DNA of 64,000 bases from Flavobacteriaceae bacterium YJPT1-3 (GTDB lineage Bacteria; Bacteroidota; Bacteroidia; Flavobacteriales; Flavobacteriaceae): assembly GCA_029866965.1 (NCBI GenBank), contig CP123444.1, positions 1,343,501 to 1,407,500 on the forward strand. Reading direction: 5' to 3'. The notes under the pieces were generated by a model, which searched no databases, had not been told where the DNA came from, and saw only the letters and a program-made list of their open reading frames with translations. A program made the position numbers and the translations under genes. This document shows, piece by piece, positions 41,486 to 50,757 of the stretch; position 1 is the stretch's first letter; every line of letters begins with the position of its first letter.

Positions 41486-41527
41486 CAACGAAAGTACACA
41501 TTTTTAAGAGCAACAAACAAATAAGCG

Positions 41528-41932
41528 ATGGACAAACAATTAGCGTTATTGGGACTATTTTTAGGTGGGAGTGCAGTAGTTCTTGGCGCCTTTGGCGCAC
41601 ATGCTCTGGAAGCGCAACTCACGGCCGATGCCCTAGCTACTTTTGACGTCGGAATTCGCTACCAAATGGTACATGCATTGCTAAGCCTCTTTTTGGCCCT
41701 GGCGTGCGCCTGGGATGCTCAACAGATTCTTTTCACTGGCCGCGTACGTCGCGTCTTATTTTCACTTTTGCTTGCTGGGGTTCTTTTATTTTCAGGATCG
41801 ATTTACGGTTTATCAACCAATGAATTGACCGCCTTTGATTTTACTACGATTGCACTACTGACGCCGCTTGGTGGCACTTTATTGATTGGGGTTTGGGTGT
41901 ACCTATTCCTGCTGGTGTTCAAAAAATTATGA
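41528..41932 (+). CDS. DUF423 membrane protein
   Basis: A 134-residue protein with four membrane helices, matching DUF423 (YgdD/YwdK-like): LGGSAVVLGAFGAHALEAQL at the N-terminus, RYQMVHALLSLFLALA, then GVLLFSGSIYGLS and TPLGGTLLIGVWVYLF. The family has no settled role. It lies alone between the divergent saccharopine-type gene and pckA. Confidence 0.9.
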   Translation: MDKQLALLGLFLGGSAVVLGAFGAHALEAQLTADALATFDVGIRYQMVHALLSLFLALACAWDAQQILFTGRVRRVLFSLLLAGVLLFSGSIYGLSTNELTAFDFTTIALLTPLGGTLLIGVWVYLFLLVFKKL

Positions 41933-41975
41933 AGTAGAATTAACAATTTATAACGAAATACTTCGTTAGAATTTT

Positions 41976-41983
41976 TACTTTTG
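41976..41983 (+). promoter_or_regulatory. -7 promoter box for pckA (TACTTTTG)
   Basis: TACTTTTG matches TAnnTTTG and ends 33 bases before ATG 42017. The box overlaps a TTG at 41981, which argues against a longer reading frame from there. Confidence 0.65.
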
Positions 41984-42016
41984 CAGCACAAAACAACACA
42001 ACAAAAGCTCTTTTTT

Positions 42017-43615
42017 ATGGCATCACCTGCCCCGTTTACGAAAACGATTTCGTTAACTCCCTACGGAATCCAGAATGCTTCCATTCACTATCAACTTTCT
42101 GCAGACGCTCTACACCATCTTACCCTGGCTAAAAATATGGGTGAGGAGACCGCCAATGGTACCTTGAGTGTAAAGACCGGTAAATTTACCGGCCGTTCGC
42201 CTAAAGATCGATTTATCGTCATTGACAATACAACCCGAGATAAAGTATGGTGGGGACCTATCAATATTCCATTTGACAGCGTATCCTTTCAGCAGCTTAA
42301 GCAGAAAATGGTCACTTACCTCTCTGATCGCGATCTTTACGTGAGAGACTGCTTTGCTTGTGCCACTCCTGAATATCGCATAGGGATACGGGTCATTAAT
42401 GAGTACCCTTGGTCCAATTTATTTGCTCATAATATGTTTATCCGTCCGGAGGAAGATGAATTGGAGGGGTTTCTGGAAGACTGGTTGATCATCAACGCAC
42501 CGGGGTTTAAGGCGAATCCTGAAATTGACGGTACTCGTCAAGAGAATTTTGCGATACTGAATTTTACGGAGAAGACCATTTTGATCGGAGGAACGGGGTA
42601 TACCGGAGAGATCAAAAAGGGTATTTTTTCTGCGCTTAACTTTCTGCTTCCCGTAGAGCATGACGTCCTGCCCATGCACTGTTCTGCTAATTCAGGGGAA
42701 GCTGGAGATACAGCCATTTTCTTTGGTTTATCCGGTACCGGCAAGACCACCTTATCTGCAGATCCCGATCGCAAACTGATTGGTGATGATGAGCATGGAT
42801 GGACTCCCGAGAATACCATTTTCAATTTTGAAGGAGGTTGCTACGCCAAAGTGATCAATCTTTCAGAAGAAGGGGAGCCGGATATTTACAACGCCATCCG
42901 TCCAAGTGCGCTTTTGGAAAATGTGATCTTAGACGACGCCGGACAGGTCGACTTTGCGGATACATCAATCACACCCAATACACGGGTTTCTTATCCGATA
43001 GACCATATTGAAAACATCATGAAGCCTTCTGTGGGGAAGAACCCGAAGAATATTTTCTTTCTGACGGCTGATGCCTTCGGGGTACTGCCTCCTATTTCCA
43101 AGTTGACCCCGGGTCAGGCAGCATATCATTTCATCAGTGGATACACGGCTAAAGTGGCCGGAACCGAAGCGGGTGTCAATGAGCCGGTCCCTAATTTCTC
43201 AGCCTGCTTTGGGGCTCCGTTCATGCCCTTACACCCTACGGTGTATGCAAAAATGCTCAGTAGCAAAATGCAGGAGAATCAAGTGAACGTTTGGCTGGTC
43301 AACACCGGTTGGACCGGAGGTGCCTATGGAACGGGAAGTCGGATGAAACTCAAGTATACCCGAGCTATGATCCAGGCCGCTCTTAGCGGAGCTTTAGCGC
43401 AGGTCGAATATCATCAACATCCGGTATTTCAATTGGCCATGCCAACGAGCTGCCCAGAGGTGCCTACAACGCTTTTGAATCCAAAGGATACTTGGGAAGA
43501 CAAACAGGCCTATGACGCTAAGGCCAAACAGTTGGCGGAGGCATTCCAAGCCAATTTTGAAAAGTTTGAAGAGCAAGCCAATGTCCAGATTTTAAAGGGT
43601 GCTCCGGCGGTCTAG
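42017..43615 (+). CDS. pckA: Phosphoenolpyruvate carboxykinase (ATP)
   Basis: A 532-residue protein. ATG 42017 (MASPAPFTKTISLTPYGIQ) is chosen because the promoter box overlaps the open frame upstream. Key motifs are TGRSPKDRFIV, the P-loop FGLSGTGKTTLSADPDR (about residues 235-251), the kinase-2-like GDDEHGW, and NTGWTGGAYGTGSRM. It converts oxaloacetate and ATP to phosphoenolpyruvate and carbon dioxide, the entry step of gluconeogenesis. It is a one-gene unit with a terminator just downstream. Confidence 0.97.
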   Translation: MASPAPFTKTISLTPYGIQNASIHYQLSADALHHLTLAKNMGEETANGTLSVKTGKFTGRSPKDRFIVIDNTTRDKVWWGPINIPFDSVSFQQLKQKMVTYLSDRDLYVRDCFACATPEYRIGIRVINEYPWSNLFAHNMFIRPEEDELEGFLEDWLIINAPGFKANPEIDGTRQENFAILNFTEKTILIGGTGYTGEIKKGIFSALNFLLPVEHDVLPMHCSANSGEAGDTAIFFGLSGTGKTTLSADPDRKLIGDDEHGWTPENTIFNFEGGCYAKVINLSEEGEPDIYNAIRPSALLENVILDDAGQVDFADTSITPNTRVSYPIDHIENIMKPSVGKNPKNIFFLTADAFGVLPPISKLTPGQAAYHFISGYTAKVAGTEAGVNEPVPNFSACFGAPFMPLHPTVYAKMLSSKMQENQVNVWLVNTGWTGGAYGTGSRMKLKYTRAMIQAALSGALAQVEYHQHPVFQLAMPTSCPEVPTTLLNPKDTWEDKQAYDAKAKQLAEAFQANFEKFEEQANVQILKGAPAV

Positions 43616-43630
43616 AACTTAATTATAAAA

Positions 43631-43660
43631 AAAAAGCGACCTCAAAGGGTCGCTTTTTTT
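43631..43660. terminator. Bidirectional terminator between pckA and hemD
   Basis: AAAAAGCGACC at 43631-43641 pairs with GGTCGCTTTTT at 43648-43658, with a T run after and an A run before. It serves both genes. Confidence 0.92.
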
Positions 43661-43678
43661 GTTTTTACTCGTATTTGT

Positions 43679-44428
43679 TTAGGCTTTCTTATTGACTTCG
43701 TCGATATACTTTTCCAGGGCCATGGTCATGGATGGGGTTTCCGGTGTAGGGGCCTGTATGTTGATTTTCAAGCCGGCTTCGTTGGCCGCGCGTACGGTAG
43801 AATTACCAAAAACAGCGATGCGGGTATTGTTTTGTTCAAAGTCCGGGAAGTTCTCGAATAGCGATTGAATTCCACTCGGACTGAAAAATACCAAAATGTC
43901 ATAGAAGACATTTTTTAGATGGGAGAGATCACTGACCACGGTGCGGTAGAATGTACCCAATTTCCAGTTCAGATTCAGCTCGTTTAGAATTTCAGGAACC
44001 TCCGGCTTCAATTTGTCTGAAGAAGGCAACAAGAATTTTTCATTCTTGTATTTTTTGAGCAAACTCGTCATGTCCTGAAAGGTACGCTTCCCAACATAGA
44101 TCTTTCGCTTGCGGTACACCACATACTTCTGCAAATAGTAGGCTACCGCCTCGCTCTGGCAAAAATACTTCATGCTATCCGGTACTTTGAATCGCATTTC
44201 TTCAGCAATTCTGAAGTAGTGATCAACCGCATTTCGGCTGGTCAGGATGATGGCCGTGTAGTCTTTCAGGTCAATCTTTTGATGACGAACCTCTTTACTG
44301 GGAACACCTTCTACGTGAATAAAAGGAATGAAGTCTATTTTAACACGTTTCTTTTGTTCTAACTCAAAGTAAGGTGAGTTTTCAACCTTAGGTTCTGGTT
44401 GAGAAACCAAAATAGTTTTCACTTTCAT
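43679..44428 (-). CDS. hemD: Uroporphyrinogen-III synthase
   Basis: A 249-residue protein with the two-domain HemD fold. Weak but typical segments are TAIILTSRNAVDHYF, SMKYFCQSEAVAYYLQKY, ILVFFSPSGIQSLFENF and IAVFGNSTVRAANEAGLKINI. HemD closes hydroxymethylbilane to uroporphyrinogen III in heme and siroheme synthesis. The family is poorly conserved, so the call rests on the spread of these segments. The gene is 31 bases downstream of the DUF4271 gene on the same strand. No other hem genes are in the window. Confidence 0.85.
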   Translation of the reverse strand: MKVKTILVSQPEPKVENSPYFELEQKKRVKIDFIPFIHVEGVPSKEVRHQKIDLKDYTAIILTSRNAVDHYFRIAEEMRFKVPDSMKYFCQSEAVAYYLQKYVVYRKRKIYVGKRTFQDMTSLLKKYKNEKFLLPSSDKLKPEVPEILNELNLNWKLGTFYRTVVSDLSHLKNVFYDILVFFSPSGIQSLFENFPDFEQNNTRIAVFGNSTVRAANEAGLKINIQAPTPETPSMTMALEKYIDEVNKKA

Positions 44429-44459
44429 AAAATCAGTTCGTTAGTGACCCTACCGCCTG

Positions 44460-45113
44460 TTAAGCAAACCACTTGTATAACAATAGGTAAGGTGCTATTT
44501 CAAGCGCGCAAAGATACAAAATAAAATAGAAAAGATGCTGGGAAATCATTTGTTCGAACCGTTTCCAGACATAAAAAAGTGAAATCAGATGGAAGATGAC
44601 CAGGGCTCCAATCAGTGCGAGCATGAGGCTTTTTCCAGGCAGTCCAACATAACAAAAATAGGCATTGATCGGTATGAGAATCAGACCTGTATAGTTGCGA
44701 TAAGACAATTTGAAAAAGTGATATTTTTCGAAAACCGACTCCAGTTGAAACAAGGTGCCCACGATTTTCTCAAAGAAAAACTTACCCAACACCAATATGC
44801 AGTAGAAAGCAATGATTTGCAGATAAAGTGCGGCTTTATTCATCACGACTTCCGGCCTGAGGGTTTCAATAGCAAAGAGAATAAAAAGGGATACGGAGAT
44901 AATTTGCAGGATAAAAAGGACCATTTGGAAGGGATGGGTCAAACTAAAATCCTTGAGAGAGACCAGCAAATATTTGTCGCTGACAATGAGCTGTGAAAAC
45001 TCGATAAAGCGAAGATCATTGATCAATTTGGCCGTGGTGGCCAGCACTAAACAGCTCATCAACACCAGGGTGATCCAGTCAGTATTTACGATTTCACGAG
45101 TGATGACTTCCAA
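44460..45113 (-). CDS. DUF4271 membrane protein
   Basis: A 217-residue protein with about six membrane helices matching DUF4271. The open frame extends to 45581, but that part is antisense to the glycosyltransferase gene, so I take TTG 45113 (MEVITREIVNTDW) as the start; TTG 45119 is also possible. Family segments include WITLVLMSCLVLATTAKLIND and SLKDFSLTHPFQMVLFILQIIS. Function unknown; it is usually found next to hemD in Bacteroidetes, which agrees with this arrangement. A TAATTTCG -7-like box lies near 45137-45144 on the minus strand. Confidence 0.75.
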   Translation of the reverse strand: MEVITREIVNTDWITLVLMSCLVLATTAKLINDLRFIEFSQLIVSDKYLLVSLKDFSLTHPFQMVLFILQIISVSLFILFAIETLRPEVVMNKAALYLQIIAFYCILVLGKFFFEKIVGTLFQLESVFEKYHFFKLSYRNYTGLILIPINAYFCYVGLPGKSLMLALIGALVIFHLISLFYVWKRFEQMISQHLFYFILYLCALEIAPYLLLYKWFA

Positions 45114-45193
45114 CGGCAAATGCTTTGTTGCGAAATTAGATAAAATCGTCCACAGTCCATCTGCAGCTACTGAAGTTTCCGTGCCAAATGTGG

Positions 45194-45201
45194 TACATTT
45201 G
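45194..45201 (+). promoter_or_regulatory. -7 promoter box (TACATTTG)
   Basis: TACATTTG matches TAnnTTTG, 17 bases before ATG 45219 of the glycosyltransferase gene. Confidence 0.6.
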
Positions 45202-45218
45202 CACAAAGCTTGAATCCT

Positions 45219-45949
45219 ATGGCCGATGCGCTGGTACTCATTCCAACGTATAATGAAATTGAGAATATTGAAAGGGTCGTTCGCAACGTCTTCGTGCAAC
45301 GCCGTCCTTTCGAGATTTTGATCATCGATGACAATTCGCCTGACGGTACTGCAGCGAAAGTAAAGCAACTCCAAAACGAATTTCCGAACCAGCTCCATTT
45401 GTTGGAGCGGGACCAAAAAGAGGGCCTGGGACGAGCCTATATCGCCGGGTTTCAATGGGCCCTGGACGAAGAGTACGAGTATATTTTTGAAATGGATGCC
45501 GACTTCTCCCACAATCCCAACGATCTGGTCCGGCTGTATAACGCTTGCGCGAAAGGGGGGCTGATGTGGCCATCGGATCACGTTATGCTACCGGCGTCAA
45601 TGTCATTAACTGGCCCATGGGACGAGTGCTGCTCTCTTGGTGCGCCTCGCGTTACGTACGCTGGATTACGCGCATGGACATCCAGGATACCACGGCAGGG
45701 TTTATTTGCTATAAACGAGCAGTTTTGGAGCGTTTTAACTTTGAAAAGATCCGCTTTGTGGGCTATGCTTTTCAAATTGAGATGAAATTTAAAGCGCATC
45801 TGGCTGGATTTAAATTGGTGGAAGTGCCGGTCATTTTCACCGATCGCACCAAAGGGAAAAGCAAAATGAGTTCCGGGATCATATCGGAAGCGGTTTTTGG
45901 GGTAATTGGAATGAAATTGAGAAGTTTATTTAATACTTACGAAATTTAA
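45219..45949 (+). pseudogene. Family 2 glycosyltransferase (polyprenol-phosphate mannosyltransferase type), frameshifted
   Basis: Two overlapping frames form one enzyme. The first (ATG 45219, frame ends at 45785) has VLIPTYNEIENIERVVRNVF, IIDDNSPDGTAAKV, GLGRAYIAGFQWAL and FEMDADFSHNPNDLVRLYNA. The second (about 45561-45949) continues ADVAIGSRYATGVNVINWPMGR, DTTAGFICYKRAVLERFNF, IEMKFKAHLAGFKLVEVPVIFTDR and KGKSKMSSGII, in the order of dolichol- or polyprenol-phosphate mannosyltransferase. The break is a six-G run at 45555-45560; one more G restores AKGGADVAIGSRY. The enzyme would transfer mannose or another sugar to a lipid carrier. It may be a sequencing error, or true. Start at 45219 fits the promoter. 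Dihydroorotase follows after 2 bases. Confidence 0.87.
45543..45556. repeat. Palindrome family, degenerate copy at the frameshift
   Basis: GCTTGCGCGAAAGG, two changes from GCTTTCGCGAAAGC. It runs into the G tract at which the glycosyltransferase frame breaks. The in-frame peptide is ACAKG. Confidence 0.5.
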
Positions 45950-45951
45950 CT

Positions 45952-47292
45952 ATGGGGACATTATTGATCAAAGACGTACAGATCGTCAATGAAGGGAAAA
46001 TAAAGCAGGGGGATGTGCTCATTGAAGACGATCGCATCGTTCAAATCGATTCCAGCATCAGCGCTAAGAATTCCAACGTACAGATTATCGATGCGGAAGG
46101 ACAGCACCTTATTCCCGGTATCATCGATGATCAGGTACATTTTAGGGAACCCGGTCTGACCCACAAAGCCAACATCGCCACTGAATCGGCAGCTGCGGTT
46201 GCCGGAGGCATCACCTCTTTTTTAGAGATGCCCAATACCGACCCCCAGACCACTACGGTGGAGAAACTGGAGGAAAAGTTTGCCATGGCACAGGCTAGCA
46301 GTTATGCCAATTACTCCTTTCTTTTTGGAGGAACCAATGACAATCTCGACGAGATCCTCAAGCTGGATAAAAAGCAAGTGGCCGGATTGAAGTTATTCTT
46401 AGGGAGTTCTACCGGAGATATGTTGGTAGATGATCCTAAGGTGTTGGAAAAGATCTTCAGTAGCACTGATTTTGTCATCGCCGTGCACTGTGAAGATGAA
46501 GCTACGATCAAAGCTAATTTAGAGGAATATAAAGCGCGTTATGGGGATGATATCCCCATGGCCTGTCATCCGGAGATCAGGAGCGCCGAAGCCTGTTATC
46601 TTTCTTCCTCTCAGGCGATCGCTTTGGCCAAGAAAACCGGAGCGCGTTTGCACGTTTTTCATATTTCAACGGCAGCCGAAACTAAACTTTTCGACAATAA
46701 AAAACCGTTGAAAGACAAAAAGATCACTGCTGAGGTGTGTATTCATCACCTGTGGTTTTCTGATGAAGATTATCAGGAAAAAGGAAGCCTGATCAAATGG
46801 AATCCAGCGGTCAAAACAGCCCAGGATCGGGAAGCCTTATGGAAAGCCCTGTTGGATGATCGTTTTGACGTGATTGCTACTGATCATGCCCCTCATACGT
46901 TGGAAGAAAAAAAACAGGTATACACCCAAGCGCCCAGTGGCGGCCCCTTGGTACAGCACGCGTTGCCGGCTATGCTGGAGATGCATCATCGCGGCAAGAT
47001 CAGCCTGGAAAAGATCGTAGAAAAGATGTGTCACAATCCCGCCATACTCTTTGATATTGAAAAACGGGGTTATATCCGTGAGGGCTATAAAGCGGATCTC
47101 GTATTGGTCGACTTAAATAATCCCTGGGCGGTACAGCCCGGGAATATCCTGTACAAATGCGGGTGGTCGCCCTTTCAGGGGACTACCTTCAAATCGAGAG
47201 TGACCCATACGTTTGTCAACGGACGCCTGGCCTATAAGAATTTTAAAGTTACCGACCAGCGTTTTGCAGAACGCCTAACTTTTGATCGATGA
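45952..47292 (+). CDS. pyrC: Dihydroorotase
   Basis: A 446-residue class I type dihydroorotase. Features: metal-binding IPGIIDDQVHFREPGLTHKA, SFLEMPNTDP, GLKLFLGSSTGDML, HCEDE, the His-rich CIHHLWFSDEDY, and VIATDHAPHTLEEK. It closes carbamoyl-aspartate to dihydroorotate in pyrimidine synthesis. It is clearly not an allantoinase-type sequence, though the families are related. It begins 2 bases after the glycosyltransferase and its stop overlaps the start of the DUF4296 gene by 4 bases. Confidence 0.94.
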   Translation: MGTLLIKDVQIVNEGKIKQGDVLIEDDRIVQIDSSISAKNSNVQIIDAEGQHLIPGIIDDQVHFREPGLTHKANIATESAAAVAGGITSFLEMPNTDPQTTTVEKLEEKFAMAQASSYANYSFLFGGTNDNLDEILKLDKKQVAGLKLFLGSSTGDMLVDDPKVLEKIFSSTDFVIAVHCEDEATIKANLEEYKARYGDDIPMACHPEIRSAEACYLSSSQAIALAKKTGARLHVFHISTAAETKLFDNKKPLKDKKITAEVCIHHLWFSDEDYQEKGSLIKWNPAVKTAQDREALWKALLDDRFDVIATDHAPHTLEEKKQVYTQAPSGGPLVQHALPAMLEMHHRGKISLEKIVEKMCHNPAILFDIEKRGYIREGYKADLVLVDLNNPWAVQPGNILYKCGWSPFQGTTFKSRVTHTFVNGRLAYKNFKVTDQRFAERLTFDR

Positions 47293-47786
47293 GATACCTG
47301 GTGGTCATCTTGATGCTATGGGCTATTCTGGGATGTCAGGATACAGAACAGATCGAAAAACCAAAAGATTTGATCGCTCAGCCATTGATGGAAGACATTC
47401 TCTACGATATCGCCCTGATCAGCGGGGCCCGTACCTTGAGCGTCAGTCAATTGAAACGCACCGGGATCAAACCCGACTCCATCATCTATGCCAAATACGG
47501 TGTAGATAGTCTACAGCTGGCCAACAGCATGAATTATTATGCGGTTGATTTTGATTTGTACACGGCCATGAATCAGGAGGTCGAACGCCGACTAGCTTTG
47601 GAGCGAAAAACCCTGGACAGTATTTTGGAACGGATGAAACAGGAACGCGATAGCCTGCGTGCCTTTCGTCTGCAACCTAAGGAGCAGGTCGACCAATTTA
47701 GAGATAGTTTGAGGCTTCAAGAGGATGCCAATGAAGGCTTATTGGAGCAGTCGCCCACTTCCATCCTTGATTCAACGGGCATATGA
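47289..47786 (+). CDS. DUF4296 lipoprotein
   Basis: A 165-residue lipoprotein: MRYLVVILMLWAILGC with lipidated Cys at residue 16. The first 95 residues match DUF4296 (PLMEDILYDIALISGARTLS, IYAKYGVDSLQLANSMNYYAVDFDLYTAM). The rest is a charged coiled coil ending in an acidic tail. The family is limited to Bacteroidetes and its role is unknown. Its 4-base overlap with pyrC suggests cotranscription, and its 3' end overlaps the convergent epimerase gene by 15 bases. Confidence 0.83.
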   Translation: MRYLVVILMLWAILGCQDTEQIEKPKDLIAQPLMEDILYDIALISGARTLSVSQLKRTGIKPDSIIYAKYGVDSLQLANSMNYYAVDFDLYTAMNQEVERRLALERKTLDSILERMKQERDSLRAFRLQPKEQVDQFRDSLRLQEDANEGLLEQSPTSILDSTGI

Positions 47787-48776
47787 TTTGAAATCAGAGC
47801 ACACGCGCTCCAGGGTACGCTCGAGAGCAGTATACTGGAAGGGTATCAGAGTCTCGCTTTTACCGGCGTCATACAGTTCGCGGCTGGTCATGCTGGTGTA
47901 GGTCGTTAAAAATACCCTTCTTCTCTTTCGGGTCAATACGTGACGCAAGGTGTCAAAAATCAAAAAGAGTAGAAACATCCATTTGCGTAGAGGTTTTCTG
48001 GGTGCTTTTACCTCCAACTGCTTCGCAATTTGTGTAAGCACATCACGATGATTGGCGTTAGCGGCGACCACCACAAAGGCTTCATTTTTGATCGGACCCG
48101 TCATTAAGGTGATCAGGATTTGAACCACATCCTTCACGTCAACAAAACCGGTAGTGCCAGTAGGATAGTAGGGCAGTTGCATGGCCGCCAATCGAAAGTA
48201 AGCCCCGCTTCCTGCTCGATAGAATCCCTCTCCTAAGATTCCACCCGGATTGATGATAACAGCGTCAAGTCCTTCCTGAGTGCCTCGCCAGACCTCGAGT
48301 TCGCCCCCGTATTTAGAAATGGCGTAATCGTGGTGTTTCCGGTCCGGATCCCAGGGAGTGTCTTCATTTATAATCCTTCCCTCAACAGGATCACCCAAAG
48401 CCGCTACTGAGCTGACATAAGCGAATTTATCCACCTGATGCGCCAGAGCGAGGTTGACCATATTCGCTGTTCCTTCAATGTTTGTTTTACGAAGCGCGTG
48501 ATAGTCGGCTGGATCAAAAGAGATCAGTCCGGCGCTGTGATATACCTGGCTAACCCCTTGAAAAGCCGTGTCCAGAGCCGGCAGGTCGAACAGGTCTGAG
48601 GCGATCCATTCAATCTTTTCGAAACGGGATTCCGCTTTCGCGAAAGCGAATAAACGACGCGTCTTTGCGATGGACTGCTCGGTACGATAAATGGCTCGAA
48701 TCTTCGATGCTCCCTGCGTAAGTGCGAGTAAAAGATGAGCGCCAACCAGGCCGGTACCTCCGGTAACTAAAATCAT
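47772..48776 (-). CDS. NAD-dependent epimerase/dehydratase family protein
   Basis: A 334-residue extended short-chain dehydrogenase. The Rossmann start is MILVTGGTGLVGAHLLLAL, the catalytic Tyr-x3-Lys is in HDYAISKYGGE, and VDKFAYVSSVAALGD precedes it. These features fit epimerases, dehydratases or 3-beta-hydroxysteroid-type reductases; the substrate is unclear. An exact palindrome copy at 48634-48647 encodes AFAKA near the N-terminus. Confidence 0.88.
   Translation of the reverse strand: MILVTGGTGLVGAHLLLALTQGASKIRAIYRTEQSIAKTRRLFAFAKAESRFEKIEWIASDLFDLPALDTAFQGVSQVYHSAGLISFDPADYHALRKTNIEGTANMVNLALAHQVDKFAYVSSVAALGDPVEGRIINEDTPWDPDRKHHDYAISKYGGELEVWRGTQEGLDAVIINPGGILGEGFYRAGSGAYFRLAAMQLPYYPTGTTGFVDVKDVVQILITLMTGPIKNEAFVVVAANANHRDVLTQIAKQLEVKAPRKPLRKWMFLLFLIFDTLRHVLTRKRRRVFLTTYTSMTSRELYDAGKSETLIPFQYTALERTLERVCSDFKSYAR
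48634..48647. repeat. Palindrome GCTTTCGCGAAAGC, exact copy (16-mer)
   Basis: Exact 16-mer at 48633-48648 in the epimerase-family gene. Minus-strand codons read AFAKA. Confidence 0.95.
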
Positions 48777-48810
48777 GGAACTAAGGTACGCAACAAAAGT
48801 GAATGCCCGG

Positions 48811-48841
48811 TTTAGGTTGCGCAGTCAATGGGCTATATTTG
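48811..48841 (+). promoter_or_regulatory. Promoter of tyrS (TTTA-N19-TATATTTG)
   Basis: TTTA at 48811-48814 and TATATTTG at 48834-48841 are 19 bases apart, one change from the consensus TTTG-N19-TAnnTTTG. The start codon is 20 bases further on. Confidence 0.75.
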
Positions 48842-48861
48842 CTCAAAATTGAAGACTACTC

Positions 48862-50160
48862 ATGCAGAATTTTGTTGAAGAATTGCGATGGAGAGGAATG
48901 GTGCACGATGTGATGCCTGAAACCGAAGAGCATCTTACCGAAGCTATGCGCAGCGCTTATATTGGTTTTGATCCCACCGCTGATTCCCTGCACATTGGCA
49001 ATTTGGTGCCCATCATGTTGTTGGCTCATTTTCAGCGAGCCGGCCACAAGCCTTTTGCTTTAGTAGGAGGCGCTACGGGCATGATTGGAGACCCTTCAGG
49101 CAAATCCAGCGAACGCAACTTATTGGATGAGAACACCCTGCGTCATAATCAAGAGGCCGTACGTCAGCAGTTAAGTCGGTTTCTGGATTTTTCATCCGGA
49201 GCTCAGAATGAAGCGGTCATGGTGAACAACTACGACTGGATGAAAGAGTTTAGTTTTCTTGATTTTATCAGAGATGTAGGCAAGCACATCACCGTCAATT
49301 ACATGATGGCTAAAGACTCGGTAAAGAATCGACTGAGCGGAGAGAGTAGTGATGGCATGTCGTTTACCGAATTTACCTATCAGTTGGTACAGGGGTACGA
49401 TTTCCTTCATCTTTACCGGGAGTACGCCTGTACATTACAGATGGGGGGAAGTGATCAGTGGGGAAATATTACCACGGGTACTGAATTGATTCGCCGTATT
49501 GCCGGAGGTAAAGGCTATGCCCTGACCTGTCCCTTGATTACCAAGTCTGACGGAAGCAAGTTTGGCAAAAGTGAAGGGGGTAATGTATGGTTGGATGCCA
49601 ATCGCACCTCCCCCTATAAATTCTATCAGTATTGGCTGAACACCAGTGATGAGGATGCAGAGAAATACATCAAGATCTTTACTTTTTTAGATCAGCAGGA
49701 AATAGAAGCCTTGATACGCAGTCATCGCGAGCAACCCCATCAACGGCAATTACAGAAAAAATTGGCCGAAGAGGTTACCCTGACCGTACACGACCAGGAA
49801 GCACTCGATAATGCGGTGAAAGCGTCTGAGATTCTCTTTGGTCGCTCTACGGGTTCTGATCTAAAAACCTTGGATGCAGCTACTTTTTTGGAAATCTTTG
49901 AGGGGGTGCCCCAGGCCGAAGTGCCGAAAAGCGTGCTCAACGACGGGGGTATGGACATGATCAGCGCCCTGGCCGATCAAACACAGTTTCTGAAATCCAA
50001 TGGAGAGGCCCGGCGCGCCTTAAAAGAAAATAGTATTTCAGTGAACAAAGAGAAGGTCAAAGAAGACTTTAGGATCACTGAATCCGACTTGATCAAAGGA
50101 CAATACGTTCTTTTGCAACGTGGTAAAAAGAACTATTTTATTCTGAAGGTGGTGGATTAA
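48862..50160 (+). CDS. tyrS: Tyrosyl-tRNA synthetase
   Basis: A 432-residue class I synthetase. [20 protein letters not shown] carries the HIGH-type motif, [18 protein letters not shown] follows, [14 protein letters not shown] recognises tyrosine, and KFGKSEGG is the KMSKS-type loop. A C-terminal S4-type RNA-binding domain of about 80 residues is present ([18 protein letters not shown]). It loads tyrosine onto tRNA-Tyr. It is a one-gene unit between its own promoter and a strong terminator. No T-box is visible. Confidence 0.97.
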   Translation: MQNFVEELRWRGMVHDVMPETEEHLTEAMRSAYIGFDPTADSLHIGNLVPIMLLAHFQRAGHKPFALVGGATGMIGDPSGKSSERNLLDENTLRHNQEAVRQQLSRFLDFSSGAQNEAVMVNNYDWMKEFSFLDFIRDVGKHITVNYMMAKDSVKNRLSGESSDGMSFTEFTYQLVQGYDFLHLYREYACTLQMGGSDQWGNITTGTELIRRIAGGKGYALTCPLITKSDGSKFGKSEGGNVWLDANRTSPYKFYQYWLNTSDEDAEKYIKIFTFLDQQEIEALIRSHREQPHQRQLQKKLAEEVTLTVHDQEALDNAVKASEILFGRSTGSDLKTLDAATFLEIFEGVPQAEVPKSVLNDGGMDMISALADQTQFLKSNGEARRALKENSISVNKEKVKEDFRITESDLIKGQYVLLQRGKKNYFILKVVD

Positions 50161-50161
50161 A

Positions 50162-50200
50162 GAAAATCCCGAGCAGGCGCTTCTTCCTGCCGGGATTTTC
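50162..50200. terminator. Bidirectional terminator between tyrS and the YHS gene
   Basis: GAAAATCCCG at 50162-50171 pairs with CGGGATTTTC at 50191-50200, with an inner stem GCAGG/CCTGC and loop CGCTTCTT. Confidence 0.92.
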
Positions 50201-50237
50201 CAAACTAACTAACCAATCAATTAAGAAAAAATTTGTC

Positions 50238-50687
50238 TTAGGATTTAAATTTTACCTGCTCCCACTGCTTATCGGCTTTCGTTTTCAGTTGGTCAGGTCC
50301 TTCCGCTATCCAGCTGTTCAGCGTATTGGTTCCCCAGGAATTATAGAATAAATACAATTTACCGTCTCTGATCTCATAGGTTTCCGGATCTACGCTAACT
50401 TTCTTTCCCTTGTCAGCAATCGCGTAGGCGCAATACCCACCGTATTGTGGAACGTATTTTTCGGGATCTGCCTTAAATTTTGCCAGGTTTTCAGCATTGG
50501 CGAATTTAAATTTTACGCCATCATGGGTAGTGCTGTAGGTAGAACTTCCTTCAAGAGCCTCACCGTCAAAATAGGCGATGACATCATAGCCTTCAGCAAC
50601 ATAGCCGCGCTTTAGGTTGTAATCTGTTTGTTGAGCGGTTACGGTGCTTACCGCAAACAGGATGATCAAAGTGTATAGTGATTTCAT
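50238..50687 (-). CDS. Secreted YHS domain protein
   Basis: A 149-residue protein with a signal peptide ending near STVTAQ. The YHS-type core reads GYDVIAYFDGEALEGSSTYSTTHDGVKFKFANAENLAKFKADPEKYVPQYGGYCAYAIA in pieces. The YHS domain can bind metals and is found in copper or heavy-metal transporters; here Tyr-Gly-Gly-Tyr-Cys and other residues match the secreted Bacteroidetes version of unknown role. It is a single gene with terminator sequence on its 3' side shared with tyrS. Confidence 0.85.
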   Translation of the reverse strand: MKSLYTLIILFAVSTVTAQQTDYNLKRGYVAEGYDVIAYFDGEALEGSSTYSTTHDGVKFKFANAENLAKFKADPEKYVPQYGGYCAYAIADKGKKVSVDPETYEIRDGKLYLFYNSWGTNTLNSWIAEGPDQLKTKADKQWEQVKFKS

Positions 50688-50757
50688 AATAAGTTGTTTC
50701 TGGCCGTTGAGTCGGACGTCGGTCTCTGAACTTTCAGTCTTAACAGAAGTATAACAA

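Noticed and set aside
45114-45581. N-terminal extension of the DUF4271 frame
   Set aside because: It is antisense to the glycosyltransferase gene and does not match the family; the start was placed at 45113.
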